A stretch of DNA of 64,000 bases from Kosakonia oryzendophytica (GCF_900094925.1 NZ_FMAY01000004.1:62001-126000), one strand, 5' to 3'; positions 44,497 to 56,456 are shown, numbered from the stretch's first letter. Translations and numbers: made by a program. The notes: a model not told the origin generated them from the sequence alone.

Positions 44497-45408
44497 CTAT
44501 CCCTTAATCTTCGGATCCAGTGCGTCGCGCAAACCATCTCCCAGCAGGTTAAACGCCAGCACGGTCAAAAAAATTGCCAGTGACGGAAACAGCGCAACAT
44601 GCGGCGCTATCACCATATCGGCCCGCGCTTCATTCAGCATTGCGCCCCACTCCGGCGTCGGCGGCTGTGCCCCCATCCCCAGAAACGAAAGGCTGGCGGC
44701 AGAGATAATCGAGGTGCCGATACGCATGGTGAAATAGACCACAATCGACGACACCGTGCCTGGCAGAATATGGTGGAACAGGATCACCGCATCGCTGGCA
44801 CCAATGCTGCGGGCGGATTCAATAAAGGTTTGCTGTTTCAGCACCAGCGTATTGCCGCGCACCAGACGGGCAAACGCCGGAACCGAGAATACCGCCACGG
44901 CGATAATCACATTCGCCATTCCGCTGCCCATCACCGCCACCACCGCAATCGCCAGCAGAATACCGGGGAAAGCGAACAGCACATCGCAGATGCGCATGAT
45001 GATTCGGTCCCACCAGCCTTCGTAGTAGCCCGCCAGCAGCCCCAGCACCGTGCCAATCAGTGCGCCAATCAACACGGCAAACACCCCGGCGGCCAGCGAA
45101 ATCTGCGCCCCCACCAGTACGCGGCTAAAAATATCACGCCCGAGAGAATCAACACCAAACAGGTGCACCAGTGACGGGCCGTCATTCAGGCGGTCATAAT
45201 CAAAGTAGTTTTCTGCATCGAACGGAACAATCCACGGGGCGATAATCGCCAGCAGGATCAACAACAGCACAAACAGCCCGGCGGTCATCGCCAGCGGCTG
45301 GCGGCGAAAACGTCGCCAGAACTCATCCCATGGGGTGCGCACATGGCCCGGTTTGACCACGGGCATGGCGTTTAAAATCGCCTGTCGACGCCAGTTTAAC
45401 AGTCGCAT
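44497..45408 (-). CDS. gsiD: Glutathione ABC transporter permease GsiD
   Basis: 303 aa, the E. coli length. Six membrane segments, the periplasmic segment [30 protein letters not shown] typical of OppC/DppC-type permeases, and the coupling loop [22 protein letters not shown]. With GsiC it forms the channel for glutathione uptake. It is the last gene of gsiABCD and ends beside the 100-bp repeat array. It starts 2 bp after gsiC ends. Confidence 0.96.
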   Translation of the reverse strand: MRLLNWRRQAILNAMPVVKPGHVRTPWDEFWRRFRRQPLAMTAGLFVLLLILLAIIAPWIVPFDAENYFDYDRLNDGPSLVHLFGVDSLGRDIFSRVLVGAQISLAAGVFAVLIGALIGTVLGLLAGYYEGWWDRIIMRICDVLFAFPGILLAIAVVAVMGSGMANVIIAVAVFSVPAFARLVRGNTLVLKQQTFIESARSIGASDAVILFHHILPGTVSSIVVYFTMRIGTSIISAASLSFLGMGAQPPTPEWGAMLNEARADMVIAPHVALFPSLAIFLTVLAFNLLGDGLRDALDPKIKG

Positions 45409-45410
45409 CC

Positions 45411-46331
45411 TTACTTATACCTGATCGCAGGGTTAATGGCGGCGTAGAGCACATCCACCACTAAGTTGATAAGAATAAACTCCAGCGAGAAGAGCAAAAC
45501 TTCCGCCTGGATTACCGGGTAGTCGCGCATCTCAACGGAGTCCACTAGCAATCGCCCTAATCCCGGCCAGTTAAAGACTTTTTCCACCACAATCGATCCG
45601 CCAAGCAGAAAACCGAATTGCAGCCCCATCATCGTCACCACCGGGATCATCGCGTTGCGCAGGCCATGTTTGAGGATAACCCAGCGCTCGCTCACGCCTT
45701 TCGCGCGGGCCGTACGCATATAGTCTTCGTTCAGCACCTCAACGAATGACGCGCGAGTAAAGCGCGCCATCACTGCTGCGACCGCCGCGCCCAGCGTCAG
45801 AGAGGGCAAAATATAGTGCCGCCAGCTATCCGCCCCCACGGTCGGCAACCAGCCCAGCTCAACGGAGAAAAGCTGCATCAGCGCCATCCCCAGCGCAAAA
45901 GCCGGGAAGGAGATGCCGGTCACCGCCAACGCCATACCCAGGCGATCCGGCCAGCGGTTACGCCACACTGCGGCAGCAATCCCCGCCCCAAGACCAAACA
46001 GCATCGCCCAACCCATGCTGGTAAGGGTTAGCAGCAGCGTGGGCATAAAGCGACTGGCGATCTCTTCCGACACCGGGCGACGGGAAGCCATTGAGATCCC
46101 GAAGTCCCCCTGCACCACATTGGTAATGTAGTGCCAGAACTGCACCCACAACGGTTGATCAAGCCCCAGTTGGCTGCGCACCATGGCGATCACCTGCGCG
46201 TCCGCCTCCGGCCCGGCAATCAGTCGCGCCGGATCGCCCGGTAATAAATGCACAAATAAAAACACCAGCACAGCCACGATCAATAATGTCGGAACCAGGC
46301 CAAGCAGGCGTTTGATGATATAATTCAGCAT
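45411..46331 (-). CDS. gsiC: Glutathione ABC transporter permease GsiC
   Basis: 306 aa from [21 protein letters not shown], the E. coli start; an upstream ATG adding four residues is not needed. It has six helices, the OppB/DppB-type N-terminus ending [14 protein letters not shown], and the coupling loop [27 protein letters not shown]. It partners GsiD. It lies 42 bp downstream of gsiB. Confidence 0.96.
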   Translation of the reverse strand: MLNYIIKRLLGLVPTLLIVAVLVFLFVHLLPGDPARLIAGPEADAQVIAMVRSQLGLDQPLWVQFWHYITNVVQGDFGISMASRRPVSEEIASRFMPTLLLTLTSMGWAMLFGLGAGIAAAVWRNRWPDRLGMALAVTGISFPAFALGMALMQLFSVELGWLPTVGADSWRHYILPSLTLGAAVAAVMARFTRASFVEVLNEDYMRTARAKGVSERWVILKHGLRNAMIPVVTMMGLQFGFLLGGSIVVEKVFNWPGLGRLLVDSVEMRDYPVIQAEVLLFSLEFILINLVVDVLYAAINPAIRYK

Positions 46332-46373
46332 CGCTCGTTCCATGCCCCCCGCGGTCCTGCAAGGGGGAATGCG

Positions 46374-47915
46374 TTAGGGTTGCAAATCAGCATCGTCAAA
46401 ACTGAACCCGGTATCCGGCATGATGTAGAACCCGGTCAGCTTCTTGTTATGCGCCGAAACCAGTTTTTCCACAACCAGCGGCACCCACGGAGAATCCTGC
46501 CAGATAATGTCCTGCGCCTGTTTATACAGACGTGCTTTTGTCTCCGTGCTGGTTGTCTTCAGCGCGTCGGTAAAATCTTTATCTACCTGTGGGTTACGAT
46601 AAAAAGCGGTATTAAACTGAGTTGGCGGCCAGTTCCAGGAGGCAAACAGCGGCGATAATGCCCAGTCTGCTTCTCCGGTTGAGGCAGACCAGCCAGTGTA
46701 AAACATTCGCACCCCGCTCTCTTTCTGCCCTTTACCTTCCACTTCCGCCGCACGCTGCCCGGCATCCATCGCCGTCACCTGCACTTTAATGCCCACCTGC
46801 GCCAGCTGCTGCTGGGTAAATTGCAGCACCTTCTGCGCGGTGCTGTGATTATGCGAAGACCACAAGGTGGTGCTGAACCCTTGCGGATAACCCGCCTCTT
46901 TCAGCAATTCCCGCGCTTTAGCCGGATCGTAGGGCCACGCCGGGTAATCCTGCGAGTAGGCAATAGTTGGCGGTACGACGCCCGTCGCTGGCGTGGCGTA
47001 CCCGGCAAAGGCCACTTTTACCAGCGCCTGACGGTTAATGGCATAGTTAATCGCCTGGCGTACTTTCGGGTTATCAAACGGTTTTTGCGTCACATTCATA
47101 CTGATGTAACGCTGCATAATCGACGGGCTGGCGACCAGCTCGAGCGTGCTGTTGCGTTTGAGGATTTCCGCCTGCTCGTAAGGGATAGGGAAAGCGAACT
47201 GTGCTTCCCCGGTTTGCAGCATTGCCGCACGCGTGTTGTTATCCACCACCGGTCGCCAGGTGATAGAATCCAGCTTCGGCAGGCCTTTTTGCCAGTAGCC
47301 CGCAAACTTCTTCACCTTCACATAATCGGTCTGGTTCCAGGCCTCAAACGCGTACGGCCCGGTGCCCACCGGGTGGAAACCAATATCGTCGCCGTATTTT
47401 TTCAGTGCTGCCGGAGAGATCATCGCCGTCGCCGGGTGCGCCAGAATATTAATAAATGCCGAGAACGGCTGTTTGAGGGTGATTTTCACCGTCGAGGGAT
47501 CAACCACCTCGGTTTTGTCGATGTTCTTATACAGGTTGTAACGCTTCAGGCTGTTCGCCGGATTGCTGGCACGATCGAGGTTCGCTTTCACCGCGGCGGC
47601 ATCGAAATCCGTACCATCCTGGAACTTCACCCCCTGGCGCAACGTAATGGTGTACACCAGCCCATCGTCGGAGACGGTGTAGCTTTTCGCCAGGACATTC
47701 TCCAGTTTCATCTCTTTATCAAGGCCAAACAGTCCCTGATAAAAGGATTTCGCCACGGCCTGTGACAGGGTGTCATTCGCGTCATAAGGATCGAGCGTGG
47801 TGAAATTGGATCCCACGGCGACAACCACGTCTTTCGCGGCAAGGACTGGGGCAGCGATCAGCATAGATATCACACCAAGCGCGACCAGCCCGTTACGTGA
47901 AACGCATTGTGTCAT
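46374..47915 (-). CDS. gsiB: Glutathione-binding periplasmic protein GsiB
   Basis: 513 aa. The signal peptide ([12 protein letters not shown]) is followed by the family-5 binding-protein fold: [57 protein letters not shown] and [16 protein letters not shown]. It binds glutathione in the periplasm and delivers it to GsiACD. It lies 33 bp after gsiA in the operon. Confidence 0.96.
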   Translation of the reverse strand: MTQCVSRNGLVALGVISMLIAAPVLAAKDVVVAVGSNFTTLDPYDANDTLSQAVAKSFYQGLFGLDKEMKLENVLAKSYTVSDDGLVYTITLRQGVKFQDGTDFDAAAVKANLDRASNPANSLKRYNLYKNIDKTEVVDPSTVKITLKQPFSAFINILAHPATAMISPAALKKYGDDIGFHPVGTGPYAFEAWNQTDYVKVKKFAGYWQKGLPKLDSITWRPVVDNNTRAAMLQTGEAQFAFPIPYEQAEILKRNSTLELVASPSIMQRYISMNVTQKPFDNPKVRQAINYAINRQALVKVAFAGYATPATGVVPPTIAYSQDYPAWPYDPAKARELLKEAGYPQGFSTTLWSSHNHSTAQKVLQFTQQQLAQVGIKVQVTAMDAGQRAAEVEGKGQKESGVRMFYTGWSASTGEADWALSPLFASWNWPPTQFNTAFYRNPQVDKDFTDALKTTSTETKARLYKQAQDIIWQDSPWVPLVVEKLVSAHNKKLTGFYIMPDTGFSFDDADLQP

Positions 47916-47948
47916 GTTGTTCTCCAGAAAAACCCTGCCAGTGCTCAG

Positions 47949-49838
47949 TTAAAAACGGGACTGCGTGTTGCCGGGCGTGGAGCGGGCAACAAAGTGCCCC
48001 GGCCCTACGTTCTGCAGCTGTACACGCTGCATCGACTCGCCGCGTTTGCGGATATTGCTGGGCATGTCATCAGACAACAACACGCGCTGCGCATGACGAT
48101 GCGCCGGGTCGGCGACGGGAACCGCCGACATCAATTTACGCGTATAAGGATGCTGCGGGTTCTCAAACACCGCACGACGCGGGCCAATCTCCACGATTTG
48201 CCCGAGATACATCACCGCAACCCGGTGGCTAATGCGCTCCACCACCGCCATATCATGAGAAATAAACAAAAATGCTATTCCCAACTCGCGCTGCAGATCG
48301 AGTAACAGATTAATGATTTGCGCGCGGATAGAGACGTCCAGTGCCGAGACGGCTTCATCCGCCACCACCACACGCGGGTTAAGCGCCAGCGCCCGCGCAA
48401 TACAAATACGCTGGCGTTGACCACCGGAAAATTCGTGCGGATAACGCCACGCATGCTCCGGTTTCAACCCAACACGCTCCAATAGCCATGTGACCCGTTT
48501 TCGCCCCTCTTCTTCGCCGAGAAGGTTATGTACCCTCAGCGGTTCAATAATCGAATCACCTACCGTCTGGCGCGGGTCGAGCGACGCGTACGGATCCTGG
48601 AAAATAAACTGAATATCCCGGCGTAAACGCTGCAGTTTACCGGCAGGCAAGGTATCAATGCGCTCACCGTTAAAGGTAATCGAGCCGCCCTGATTCTCCA
48701 CCAGCCGCAGCAGCGCCCGCCCAGTCGTCGATTTGCCGCTACCGGACTCTCCCACCAGCGACAGCGTTTCGCCGGGCCATAAATCAAAACTGATCCCCTC
48801 CACCGCATGCACTTCTTTGTTCACGCGGTTGAGAATGCCGCTGCGCAACGGGAAGCGCGCCACCAGATCCCGCACCTGCAAAATGGGCTCGCCCGGCACC
48901 ACGGTATCCTGCTCGATCTCCGCTTCCTGATGCAGCGGGTCTTTGGCTGAAATCAGCGGGAAGCGCCGCGGCAGATCGCGACCATTCATCGCGCCCAGTT
49001 TAGGCACGGCAGTCAACAACGCTTTGGTATAAGGATGCTGTGGATTACGGAAAATCTGTTCCACGCTACCGGTTTCCACCGCTTCACCCTGGTTCATCAC
49101 CAGCACACGGTCGGCGATATCCGCCACCACGCCCATATCATGGGTGATAAAAATCACCCCCATCGACATCTCTTTTTGCAACACAGAGATCAGTTGCAGG
49201 ATCTGCGCCTGGATGGTGACATCCAGCGCAGTGGTCGGTTCATCAGCAATCAACACCGCCGGGCGGCACGACAGCGCCATTGCGATCATCACACGCTGGC
49301 GCATCCCGCCGGAAAGCTGGTGCGGGAAACGGGAAAGAATAGACTGTGATTCGGGAATACGCACCAGGTCGAGCATCCGCCGCGCTTCAATTAATGCCTC
49401 TTCGCGCCCCAGTTTCTGGTGCAGGCGAATCGACTCGGCAATCTGCTCACCCACCGGAAACACCGGGTTGAGCGAGGTCATCGGCTCCTGGAAAATCATC
49501 GCAATATCCGCCCCGCGCACGCTGCGCATTTGCGATGCTGAGAGCGTGGTCAGATTCACTTTCTGCCGGTTGCGGCGCGTCAGATACATGTGATCGCAAC
49601 TGACTTCGCCACCCGCCTGTTCAATCAGGCGCAACAGCGATAAGGCAGTCACGGATTTGCCGGAACCGGACTCACCGACAATCGCCAGCGTTTCGCCCCG
49701 TTTCAGCGAGAAAGAGAGATGACGTACCGCCGGGGTGATTTGTTTATCATCGCGAAACCCGATCTGCAAATTGCTGACATCAAGCACAACCTCTGCTTCA
49801 GCCTCAAACCCTTGCGACACCCCAGACTCCTTATTCAC
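47949..49838 (-). CDS. gsiA: Glutathione ABC transporter ATP-binding protein GsiA
   Basis: 629 aa, two fused ABC ATPase domains. The first has [36 protein letters not shown] and FITHDMG. The second has [36 protein letters not shown] and FISHDMA. Oligopeptide-transporter C-terminal motifs ([30 protein letters not shown]) end each half. It powers glutathione import. The gene overlaps iaaA by 8 bp. The second Walker B has DEA instead of DEP, also found in E. coli. Confidence 0.96.
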   Translation of the reverse strand: MNKESGVSQGFEAEAEVVLDVSNLQIGFRDDKQITPAVRHLSFSLKRGETLAIVGESGSGKSVTALSLLRLIEQAGGEVSCDHMYLTRRNRQKVNLTTLSASQMRSVRGADIAMIFQEPMTSLNPVFPVGEQIAESIRLHQKLGREEALIEARRMLDLVRIPESQSILSRFPHQLSGGMRQRVMIAMALSCRPAVLIADEPTTALDVTIQAQILQLISVLQKEMSMGVIFITHDMGVVADIADRVLVMNQGEAVETGSVEQIFRNPQHPYTKALLTAVPKLGAMNGRDLPRRFPLISAKDPLHQEAEIEQDTVVPGEPILQVRDLVARFPLRSGILNRVNKEVHAVEGISFDLWPGETLSLVGESGSGKSTTGRALLRLVENQGGSITFNGERIDTLPAGKLQRLRRDIQFIFQDPYASLDPRQTVGDSIIEPLRVHNLLGEEEGRKRVTWLLERVGLKPEHAWRYPHEFSGGQRQRICIARALALNPRVVVADEAVSALDVSIRAQIINLLLDLQRELGIAFLFISHDMAVVERISHRVAVMYLGQIVEIGPRRAVFENPQHPYTRKLMSAVPVADPAHRHAQRVLLSDDMPSNIRKRGESMQRVQLQNVGPGHFVARSTPGNTQSRF

Positions 49839-50772
49839 GATAAATGCCTACGCTTGGCGTATCACCCGCATAGCCCCAGGCGCGATACATCCCCTCACTG
49901 TTAAACGGCAAAGCGACGTTACCTTCCCGATCGATGGCGATTAGTCCGCCACTCCCGCCCAGCGCCGGTAATTTTTCCATCACCACCGCTTCACAGGCTT
50001 CGTGCAGACTAAGGCCACCGTAATCCATCAATGCGGCGATATCGTAAGCCGCCAGCGTACGGATAAATACCTCGCCCGTGCCAGTACAGGAGACCGCCAC
50101 ACTGGCGTTGTTGGCATAACACCCGGCGCCGGGGAGCGGGCTATCTCCCACGCGCCCGGGCAGTTTGTTGGTCATACCGCCCGTGGAGGTTGCCGCCGCC
50201 AGATTGCCATGCTTGTCCAGCGCCACTGCGCCGACAGTCCCCATTTTACTGCTTTCATCGAGCGGCGCAGAGCCATGATCAAGCGTCGTTAGCCCCGCAT
50301 CACGTGCCTGCAGTAACTGCTCAAAACGTTCCGGTGTGGAAAACAGACTCGGCGATACCGCGGCCATACCGTGGGAGAAGGCAAACTGCTCAGCGCCTTC
50401 ACCAATCATCAGTACATGCGGGCTTTGATCCATCACCAGACGCGCTGCAAGGATAGGGTTACGCAGACGACTGACGCCCGCCACCGCGCCCGCCAGCAAG
50501 GTATTGCCGTCCATAATGCACGCGTCCAGTTCATGGGTTTCATCACGAGTGAAGACTGCGCCAATCCCGGCGTTAAACAGCGGGCACTCTTCCAGTAGTC
50601 GTACCGCTTCGGTCACCACATCCAGCGCGCTTTCGCCGGCCTCCAGCATGCGTTGCCCGACCTCCACGATCGACGAAAGCACGTGCGCATAGCGCTGCTC
50701 TTTCTCCGGGCTCATCCTGGCGCGGGCGATCGCCCCGGCCCCGCCGTGTATTGCAATGACTGCTTTTGCCAT
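49831..50772 (-). CDS. iaaA: Isoaspartyl peptidase/L-asparaginase IaaA
   Basis: 313 aa. An Ntn hydrolase that cleaves itself before Thr179 ([13 protein letters not shown]), which becomes the nucleophile of the beta subunit. Substrate-site residues are seen in [17 protein letters not shown] and [11 protein letters not shown]. It removes isoaspartyl residues from dipeptides and has asparaginase activity, and in E. coli is part of the gsi operon for glutathione and peptide use. Its end overlaps gsiA by 8 bp. It is divergent from moeA. Confidence 0.96.
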   Translation of the reverse strand: MAKAVIAIHGGAGAIARARMSPEKEQRYAHVLSSIVEVGQRMLEAGESALDVVTEAVRLLEECPLFNAGIGAVFTRDETHELDACIMDGNTLLAGAVAGVSRLRNPILAARLVMDQSPHVLMIGEGAEQFAFSHGMAAVSPSLFSTPERFEQLLQARDAGLTTLDHGSAPLDESSKMGTVGAVALDKHGNLAAATSTGGMTNKLPGRVGDSPLPGAGCYANNASVAVSCTGTGEVFIRTLAAYDIAALMDYGGLSLHEACEAVVMEKLPALGGSGGLIAIDREGNVALPFNSEGMYRAWGYAGDTPSVGIYRE

Positions 50773-50934
50773 AGTTTTCGCCCGGTTTTACTTTGTCTGC
50801 GAAGATTTCTGAATATAGAAAGTCGTTACAACGATGTAAAGAGACGTGATTACAATGGGGTAGGCGTAAGGCATTCAGACACGGGTCCTTTTCTGCCATA
50901 ATAAGCGCTTCAACGCGTTGACTGGATAATAAAT

Positions 50935-52167
50935 ATGGAATCCTCACATGGCCTGATGTCGCTTGATACGGCCCTCTCTCAGATGTTGTCACGCATTACG
51001 CCGCTAAACGACCGCGAAACCCTACCGCTGACGGCCTGTTTTGGTCGCGTGGTGGCGCAGGATATTATTTCTCCCCTGAATGTACCAGGTTTTGATAACT
51101 CAGCGATGGATGGTTACGCTGTGCGTCTCGCCGACCTGCGCAGCGGAACACCTTTACCGGTCGCCGGTAAAGCGTTTGCCGGGCAGCCCTTCGACGGCGA
51201 GTGGCCGACAGGGACCTGCGTGCGCATTATGACCGGTGCGCCAATCCCCGCCGGGTGCGATGCGGTGGTGATGCAGGAACAGACGGAACAGAGCGATGCG
51301 GGGATCCGCTTTACCGCCAATGTGCGTGAAAATCAGAATATCCGCCGCGCCGGTGAAGATATCCAACAAGGTGCGTGCGTCTTTCCTGCGGGCACCAAAC
51401 TGACCGCGGCCGAACTGCCGGTACTGGCGTCGCTGGGCATTGCCGACATCCCGGTCGTGCGTAAAGTGCGTGTGGCGCTTTTTTCCACCGGGGATGAGCT
51501 GCAACGGCCAGGGCAACCGCTGGCAGAAGGGCAAATTTACGATACCAACCGCCTGTCAGTACACCTGATGCTGGCGCAACTGGGCTACGAGGTCATTAAC
51601 CTCGGGATTATTCCTGACGATCCGCAGAAATTGCGCGAGACCTTTATCGCTGCCGATAGCCAGGCCGATGTGGTGCTCAGCTCTGGCGGCGTGTCCGTGG
51701 GCGAAGCGGATTACACCAAAACCATACTGGATGAGCTGGGTGAAATTGCCTTCTGGAAGCTGGCGATCAAACCCGGTAAACCGTTCGCCTTTGGCAAACT
51801 CCGCCACAGCTGGTTCTGCGGTCTGCCTGGCAACCCGGTTTCAGCAACCCTTACCTTCTACCAACTCGTGCAGCCCTTGCTGGCAAAACTGAGTGGCGAT
51901 ACTGCGCCTGTGCAGCCGCTGCGTTTTCGCGCCCGGGCGACAGAACGCCTGAAAAAATCGCCGGGGCGTCTCGACTTCCAGCGCGGTGTGGTAAGCCGTG
52001 GCGAAGACGGCACGCTGGAAGTACGCAGTACCGGGCATCAGGGTTCGCATATTTTCAGCTCCTTCAGCCAGGGTAACTGCTTTGTGGTGCTGGAGCGCGA
52101 ACGCGGCAACGTTGAAGCGGGTGAATGGGTGGATGTGGAGATGTTCAATCATCTCTTCGGAGGCTGA
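50935..52167 (+). CDS. moeA: Molybdopterin molybdenumtransferase MoeA
   Basis: 410 aa. Typical blocks: [46 protein letters not shown], and the MPT-binding STGDEL ... GQIYDTN ... [14 protein letters not shown] with [13 protein letters not shown]. It inserts molybdate into adenylated molybdopterin to give molybdenum cofactor. It is the first gene of the moeAB operon, divergent from iaaA across 162 bp. Confidence 0.97.
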   Translation: MESSHGLMSLDTALSQMLSRITPLNDRETLPLTACFGRVVAQDIISPLNVPGFDNSAMDGYAVRLADLRSGTPLPVAGKAFAGQPFDGEWPTGTCVRIMTGAPIPAGCDAVVMQEQTEQSDAGIRFTANVRENQNIRRAGEDIQQGACVFPAGTKLTAAELPVLASLGIADIPVVRKVRVALFSTGDELQRPGQPLAEGQIYDTNRLSVHLMLAQLGYEVINLGIIPDDPQKLRETFIAADSQADVVLSSGGVSVGEADYTKTILDELGEIAFWKLAIKPGKPFAFGKLRHSWFCGLPGNPVSATLTFYQLVQPLLAKLSGDTAPVQPLRFRARATERLKKSPGRLDFQRGVVSRGEDGTLEVRSTGHQGSHIFSSFSQGNCFVVLERERGNVEAGEWVDVEMFNHLFGG

Positions 52168-52169
52168 CA

Positions 52170-52922
52170 ATGGTCGAAGAACTCAGTGATGCGGAGATGA
52201 TGCGCTATAACCGCCAGATTATTCTGCGCGGCTTTGATTTTGACGGTCAGGAGCGGTTAAAAGCCGCACGCGTACTGGTGACGGGCCTTGGCGGGCTGGG
52301 CTGCGCGGCGGCGCAGTACCTGGCCGCTGCCGGGGTGGGTCAGATGACGCTACTGGACTTCGACACCGTGGCGCTCTCCAATCTGCAACGCCAGACGCTG
52401 CACAGCGATGTGAGCATTGGCATGGCGAAAGTCGACTCCGCCCGTGACGCGCTGCTGCGTATTAACCCGCATGTGCGCTACGCAACGTTAAATGCATTGC
52501 TGGATGAAGCGGACCTGTTTGCTCAAATTGCCGCACATGATCTGGTACTGGATTGCACCGATAATGTCGCCATCCGCAATCAGTTAAACGTGGGGTGCTT
52601 CCGGCATAAAACGCCGCTGGTTTCCGGTGCCGCTATCCGCATGGAAGGACAGATCAGCGTCTTTACCTGGCAAGATAACGCGCCCTGTTACCGCTGCCTG
52701 AGCCGTCTGTTTGGCGAAAACGCCCTCACCTGCGTGGAAGCAGGCGTGATGGCACCCCTGGTCGGCGTCATAGGTTCATTACAGGCGATGGAAGCCATCA
52801 AAGTGTTGACCCACTATGGCACGCCAGCGGCGGGGAAAATCGTGATGTACGATGCGATGACCTGCCAGTTCCGCGAAATGAAACTGCTGCGCAACCCTAC
52901 CTGTGAGGTGTGTGGCGACTAA
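52170..52922 (+). CDS. moeB: Molybdopterin-synthase adenylyltransferase MoeB
   Basis: 250 aa from the ATG at 52170, 2 bp after moeA, with CGGAGG upstream inside moeA. A UBA/THIF-type E1-like enzyme: nucleotide loop GLGGLGCAAAQYLAAAG, DFDTVALSNLQRQTLH, DCTDN near residue 130, and two zinc-binding CxxC pairs (CYRCLSR and CEVCGD). It adenylates the C-terminus of MoaD before sulfur loading. Confidence 0.97.
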   Translation: MVEELSDAEMMRYNRQIILRGFDFDGQERLKAARVLVTGLGGLGCAAAQYLAAAGVGQMTLLDFDTVALSNLQRQTLHSDVSIGMAKVDSARDALLRINPHVRYATLNALLDEADLFAQIAAHDLVLDCTDNVAIRNQLNVGCFRHKTPLVSGAAIRMEGQISVFTWQDNAPCYRCLSRLFGENALTCVEAGVMAPLVGVIGSLQAMEAIKVLTHYGTPAAGKIVMYDAMTCQFREMKLLRNPTCEVCGD

Positions 52923-52931
52923 CGCCTGAGT

Positions 52932-52956
52932 GCCGGATGGTGCGAGGCTATCCGGC
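52932..52956. repeat. REP-like palindrome after moeB
   Basis: GCCGGATGGTGCGAGGCTATCCGGC read as two arms GCCGGAT / ATCCGGC matches the enterobacterial REP pattern. It begins 10 bp past the moeB stop and probably stabilises the moeAB mRNA 3' end. In K-12 the gene fsaA lies near here; it is absent from this window. Confidence 0.7.
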
Positions 52957-53063
52957 CTGTAAACCTGGCCAGGACAGCCAGCAGAAGCGCCAAAATGTGA
53001 CCGTTCCCATACTTTAGACCCCACCCTCCGCAACCCGTCAGAGAATTGACCTTTGTCAAAATA

Positions 53064-53079
53064 ACTTTCATTCGAAAGT
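53064..53079. promoter_or_regulatory. Palindromic operator-like site upstream of ybiY-ybiW
   Basis: ACTTTCATTCGAAAGT, 33 bp before the ybiY start. The arms ACTTTC / GAAAGT are complementary. The same 13-14-bp core recurs before ybiV and, reverse-complemented, before ybiU. No regulator is assigned. Confidence 0.65.
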
Positions 53080-53112
53080 AATTTAATCTTCATATGCAAT
53101 ATGGAGACGGTT

Positions 53113-54012
53113 ATGATTTTCAACATTCAGCGCTATTCCACCCATGATGGCCCCGGCATCCGCACGGTCGTGTTCCTGAAAGGATGCTCGTTGCGCTGCC
53201 GCTGGTGCCAGAACCCGGAAAGCCGGGCACGCACGCGGGAGTTACTGTTTGATGCGCGGTTGTGCCTTGCAGGCTGCACTCTGTGCCAGCAAGCGGCCCC
53301 GCAGGTAATTGAGCAGGCGCTGAATGGCATGCTGATCCACCGGGAAAAGCTCAATGACACACACCTGGATGCCCTGACGCACTGCTGTCCAACCCAGGCG
53401 TTGACTGTTTGCGGAGAAGAGCAATCCGTTGATGACATCATGGCAACCGTCCTGCGCGATAAGCCGTTTTATGATCGCAGTGGCGGCGGGTTGACCCTGT
53501 CCGGCGGTGAGCCGTTTATGCAACCAGACTTGGCGCAGGCGTTGTTACAGGCCAGCCACCAGCAAGGCATCCATACGGCGGTGGAAACCTGTTTGCATGT
53601 GCCCTGGCGCTATATTGAACCTTCGCTGCCGTTTGTTGACCTCTTCCTGGCGGATTTAAAACATGTGGATGAGGCGCTATTCCACCAGTGGACCGACGGC
53701 AGTGCCAGGCGCGTACTCAACAATCTTCAACGCCTGGCGCAGGCGGGCAAACAGATCATTATCCGCGTACCGCTGATCCCGGGTTTCAACGCCGATACCG
53801 CGTCCATCAGCGCCATCACGACCTTTGCCGCAGAGGTATTAAAGGTTCGCGATATCCATTTTCTGCCGTATCACACGCTGGGCATCAATAAATATCACCT
53901 GCTCGGCGAATCCTACTCGGCCCCTGAGAAGCCGCTTGATGATCCGCAATTGCTGGACTTTGCTCAGCACAAAGCCCGCCTGAGCGGTCTGACCGCGACA
54001 TTACGAGGATAA
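53113..54012 (+). CDS. ybiY: Glycyl-radical enzyme activase YbiY (PflE-like)
   Basis: 299 aa from [18 protein letters not shown]; the ATG 12 nt upstream contains the GGAG used as ribosome site, so the later start is chosen. The radical-SAM cluster motif is Cys25-x3-Cys29-x2-Cys32 ([14 protein letters not shown]). A ferredoxin-like insert has further cysteines ([16 protein letters not shown]). [15 protein letters not shown] follows. It makes the glycyl radical on YbiW from S-adenosylmethionine under anaerobic conditions. It lies 4 bp before ybiW. Confidence 0.94.
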   Translation: MIFNIQRYSTHDGPGIRTVVFLKGCSLRCRWCQNPESRARTRELLFDARLCLAGCTLCQQAAPQVIEQALNGMLIHREKLNDTHLDALTHCCPTQALTVCGEEQSVDDIMATVLRDKPFYDRSGGGLTLSGGEPFMQPDLAQALLQASHQQGIHTAVETCLHVPWRYIEPSLPFVDLFLADLKHVDEALFHQWTDGSARRVLNNLQRLAQAGKQIIIRVPLIPGFNADTASISAITTFAAEVLKVRDIHFLPYHTLGINKYHLLGESYSAPEKPLDDPQLLDFAQHKARLSGLTATLRG

Positions 54013-54016
54013 AACG

Positions 54017-56449
54017 ATGACTACGCTGCAATTGAACACGCTGACCGACCGCATCAAGGCGCATAAAACCGCGCTGGTACATATTGTTAAACCGCCGGTC
54101 TGCACCGAACGCGCACGCCATTACACCCATATCTACCAGCAGCATCTGGATAAACCCATCCCGGTGCGCCGTGCACTGGCGCTGGCCCACCACCTGGCGC
54201 AGCGCACTATCTGGATCAAACACGATGAGCTGATTATCGGTAACCAGGCCAGCGAAGTCCGCGCCGCGCCAATCTTTCCGGAGTACACCGTTTCATGGAT
54301 CGAAAAAGAGATTGATGATCTGGCGGACCGCCCCGGTGCGGGGTTTGCCGTCAGTGACGAGAATAAACGCGTGCTGCATGACATTTGCCCGTGGTGGCGC
54401 GGCCAGACCGTGCAGGATCGCTGTTACGGCATATTTACCGATGAACAAAAAGCGCTGCTGGAGACGGGTATCATTAAAGCGGAAGGCAATATGACCTCCG
54501 GCGATGCCCATCTGGCAGTGAACTTTCCGCTGCTGCTGGAACGGGGGCTTGACGGGCTACGCCATCAAGTCGATGAGCGCCGCACACGCATTAACCTGAC
54601 GGTGCTGGAGGATCTGCACGGAGAGCAGTTCCTGAAAGCCATTGATATCGTGCTGGAAGCGGTCAGCCTGCACATTGAACGCTTTGCCGACCTTGCACGT
54701 AAAATGGCCAGCGAAGAGCCGCGTGAACAGCGCCGCAACGAACTGCTGGCAATCGCGGAAAACTGCCGGGTGATTGCCCATGAGCCACCGAAAACCTTCT
54801 GGCAAGCGTTGCAATTGTGCTACTTCATCCAATTGATTTTGCAGATAGAATCCAACGGCCACTCGGTGTCGTTCGGTCGAATGGATCAGTATCTCTACCC
54901 TTATTATCGCCGCGACGTGGAGTTGCAGCAGTCGTTGCAACGGGAAGACGCTATCGAGTTGTTGCACAGCTGCTGGCTGAAGCTGCTGGAAGTGAACAAA
55001 ATCCGCTCCGGTTCGCACTCTAAAGCCTCTGCGGGCAGCCCGCTGTACCAGAATGTGACCATCGGTGGTCAGCTATGGCGCAACGGCGAAGCCCAGGATG
55101 CGGTCAACCCGCTCTCTTACGCCATCCTTGAGTCCTGCGGTCGCCTGCGCTCCACGCAACCGAACCTCAGCGTGCGTTACCATGCCGGGATGAGCAATGA
55201 CTTTCTTGACGCCTGTGTGCAGGTGATCCGCTGCGGTTTCGGCATGCCTGCGTTTAATAACGATGAAATCGTGATCCCGGAATTTATCAAACTCGGCGTT
55301 GAACCTGCGGATGCGTACGACTACGCGGCAATTGGTTGTATCGAAACCGCGGTCGGCGGCAAGTGGGGCTACCGCTGTACCGGTATGAGCTTTATCAACT
55401 TCGCCCGTGTGATGCTGGCAGCGCTGGAAGGCGGTCGCGATGCCACCAGCGGGAAAGTGTTCCTGCCGCAAACTCAGGCGCTGTCCGAAGGGAATTTCCC
55501 TGGCTTTGATGACGTGATGCACGCCTGGGATCGGCAGATCCGCTACTACACGCGTAAATCCATTGAAATTGAGTATGTGGTCGACACCATGCTGGAAGAG
55601 AACGTCCCGGATATTCTCTGCTCCACGCTGGTAGATGACTGCATTGAGCGGGCAAAAAGCATTAAACAAGGGGGCGCTAAATATGACTGGGTGTCCGGTT
55701 TGCAGGTCGGTATCGCCAACCTCGGCAACAGCCTGGCGGCAGTGAAAAAGCTGGTTTTTGACCAGGGGCTTATCGGGCAACAGCAACTGGCGCAAGCGCT
55801 GGCAGAAGACTTTGACGGCCTGACGCACGAGCAACTCCGCCAGCGACTGATAAACAGCGCGCCAAAATACGGAAACGATGATGACAGTGTCGATACGTTA
55901 CTGGTACGCGCCTATCAAACCTATATTGATGAGCTGAAGCAGTATCACAATCCGCGCTACGGTCGCGGCCCGATTGGCGGTAATTATTACGCCGGAACCT
56001 CCTCTATCTCCGCTAACGTACCGTTTGGCGCCGCCACCATGGCGACACCGGACGGGCGTAAAGCGAAAACGCCGCTGGCGGAAGGGGCCAGCCCGGCCTC
56101 CGGCACAGACCACCTTGGGCCAACGGCGGTTATCAGCTCGGTGGGTAAACTGCCGGTCGGCGCGATCCTTGGCGGTGTGTTGCTCAATCAGAAGTTAAAC
56201 CCCGCCACGCTGACTAACGACAGCGACCGGCAAAAACTGATGGCGCTGCTGCGGACATTCTTTGAGGTGCATAAAGGCTGGCATATTCAGTACAACATCG
56301 TGTCGCGCGAGACGCTGATTGATGCGAAAAAACACCCGGATCAGTATCGCGATCTGGTGGTGCGGGTGGCCGGGTATTCAGCATTCTTTACTGCCCTGTC
56401 GCCGGATGCGCAGGACGATATCATTGCCCGCACCGAACATACATTGTGA
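54017..56449 (+). CDS. ybiW: Glycyl-radical enzyme YbiW (pyruvate formate-lyase-like)
   Basis: 810 aa. The C-terminal radical loop RVAGYSAFF places the glycyl radical at Gly786. The active-site cysteine is Cys441 in AAIGCIETAVGG. It has a single Cys with GCIE, like glycerol or choline-type lyases and dehydratases, not the Cys-Cys pair of true pyruvate formate-lyase, so the PFL name is misleading. The substrate is unknown in E. coli too. It is coupled to its activase YbiY and followed by a 55-bp repeat array. Confidence 0.94.
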   Translation: MTTLQLNTLTDRIKAHKTALVHIVKPPVCTERARHYTHIYQQHLDKPIPVRRALALAHHLAQRTIWIKHDELIIGNQASEVRAAPIFPEYTVSWIEKEIDDLADRPGAGFAVSDENKRVLHDICPWWRGQTVQDRCYGIFTDEQKALLETGIIKAEGNMTSGDAHLAVNFPLLLERGLDGLRHQVDERRTRINLTVLEDLHGEQFLKAIDIVLEAVSLHIERFADLARKMASEEPREQRRNELLAIAENCRVIAHEPPKTFWQALQLCYFIQLILQIESNGHSVSFGRMDQYLYPYYRRDVELQQSLQREDAIELLHSCWLKLLEVNKIRSGSHSKASAGSPLYQNVTIGGQLWRNGEAQDAVNPLSYAILESCGRLRSTQPNLSVRYHAGMSNDFLDACVQVIRCGFGMPAFNNDEIVIPEFIKLGVEPADAYDYAAIGCIETAVGGKWGYRCTGMSFINFARVMLAALEGGRDATSGKVFLPQTQALSEGNFPGFDDVMHAWDRQIRYYTRKSIEIEYVVDTMLEENVPDILCSTLVDDCIERAKSIKQGGAKYDWVSGLQVGIANLGNSLAAVKKLVFDQGLIGQQQLAQALAEDFDGLTHEQLRQRLINSAPKYGNDDDSVDTLLVRAYQTYIDELKQYHNPRYGRGPIGGNYYAGTSSISANVPFGAATMATPDGRKAKTPLAEGASPASGTDHLGPTAVISSVGKLPVGAILGGVLLNQKLNPATLTNDSDRQKLMALLRTFFEVHKGWHIQYNIVSRETLIDAKKHPDQYRDLVVRVAGYSAFFTALSPDAQDDIIARTEHTL

Positions 56450-56456
56450 TATATCC

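Noticed and set aside
46821-47765. 314-codon plus-strand frame opposite gsiB
   Set aside because: Antisense shadow of a clear periplasmic binding protein gene.
55073-55834. 253-codon minus-strand frame inside ybiW
   Set aside because: Antisense shadow of the glycyl-radical enzyme. No ribosome site and no plausible motif.
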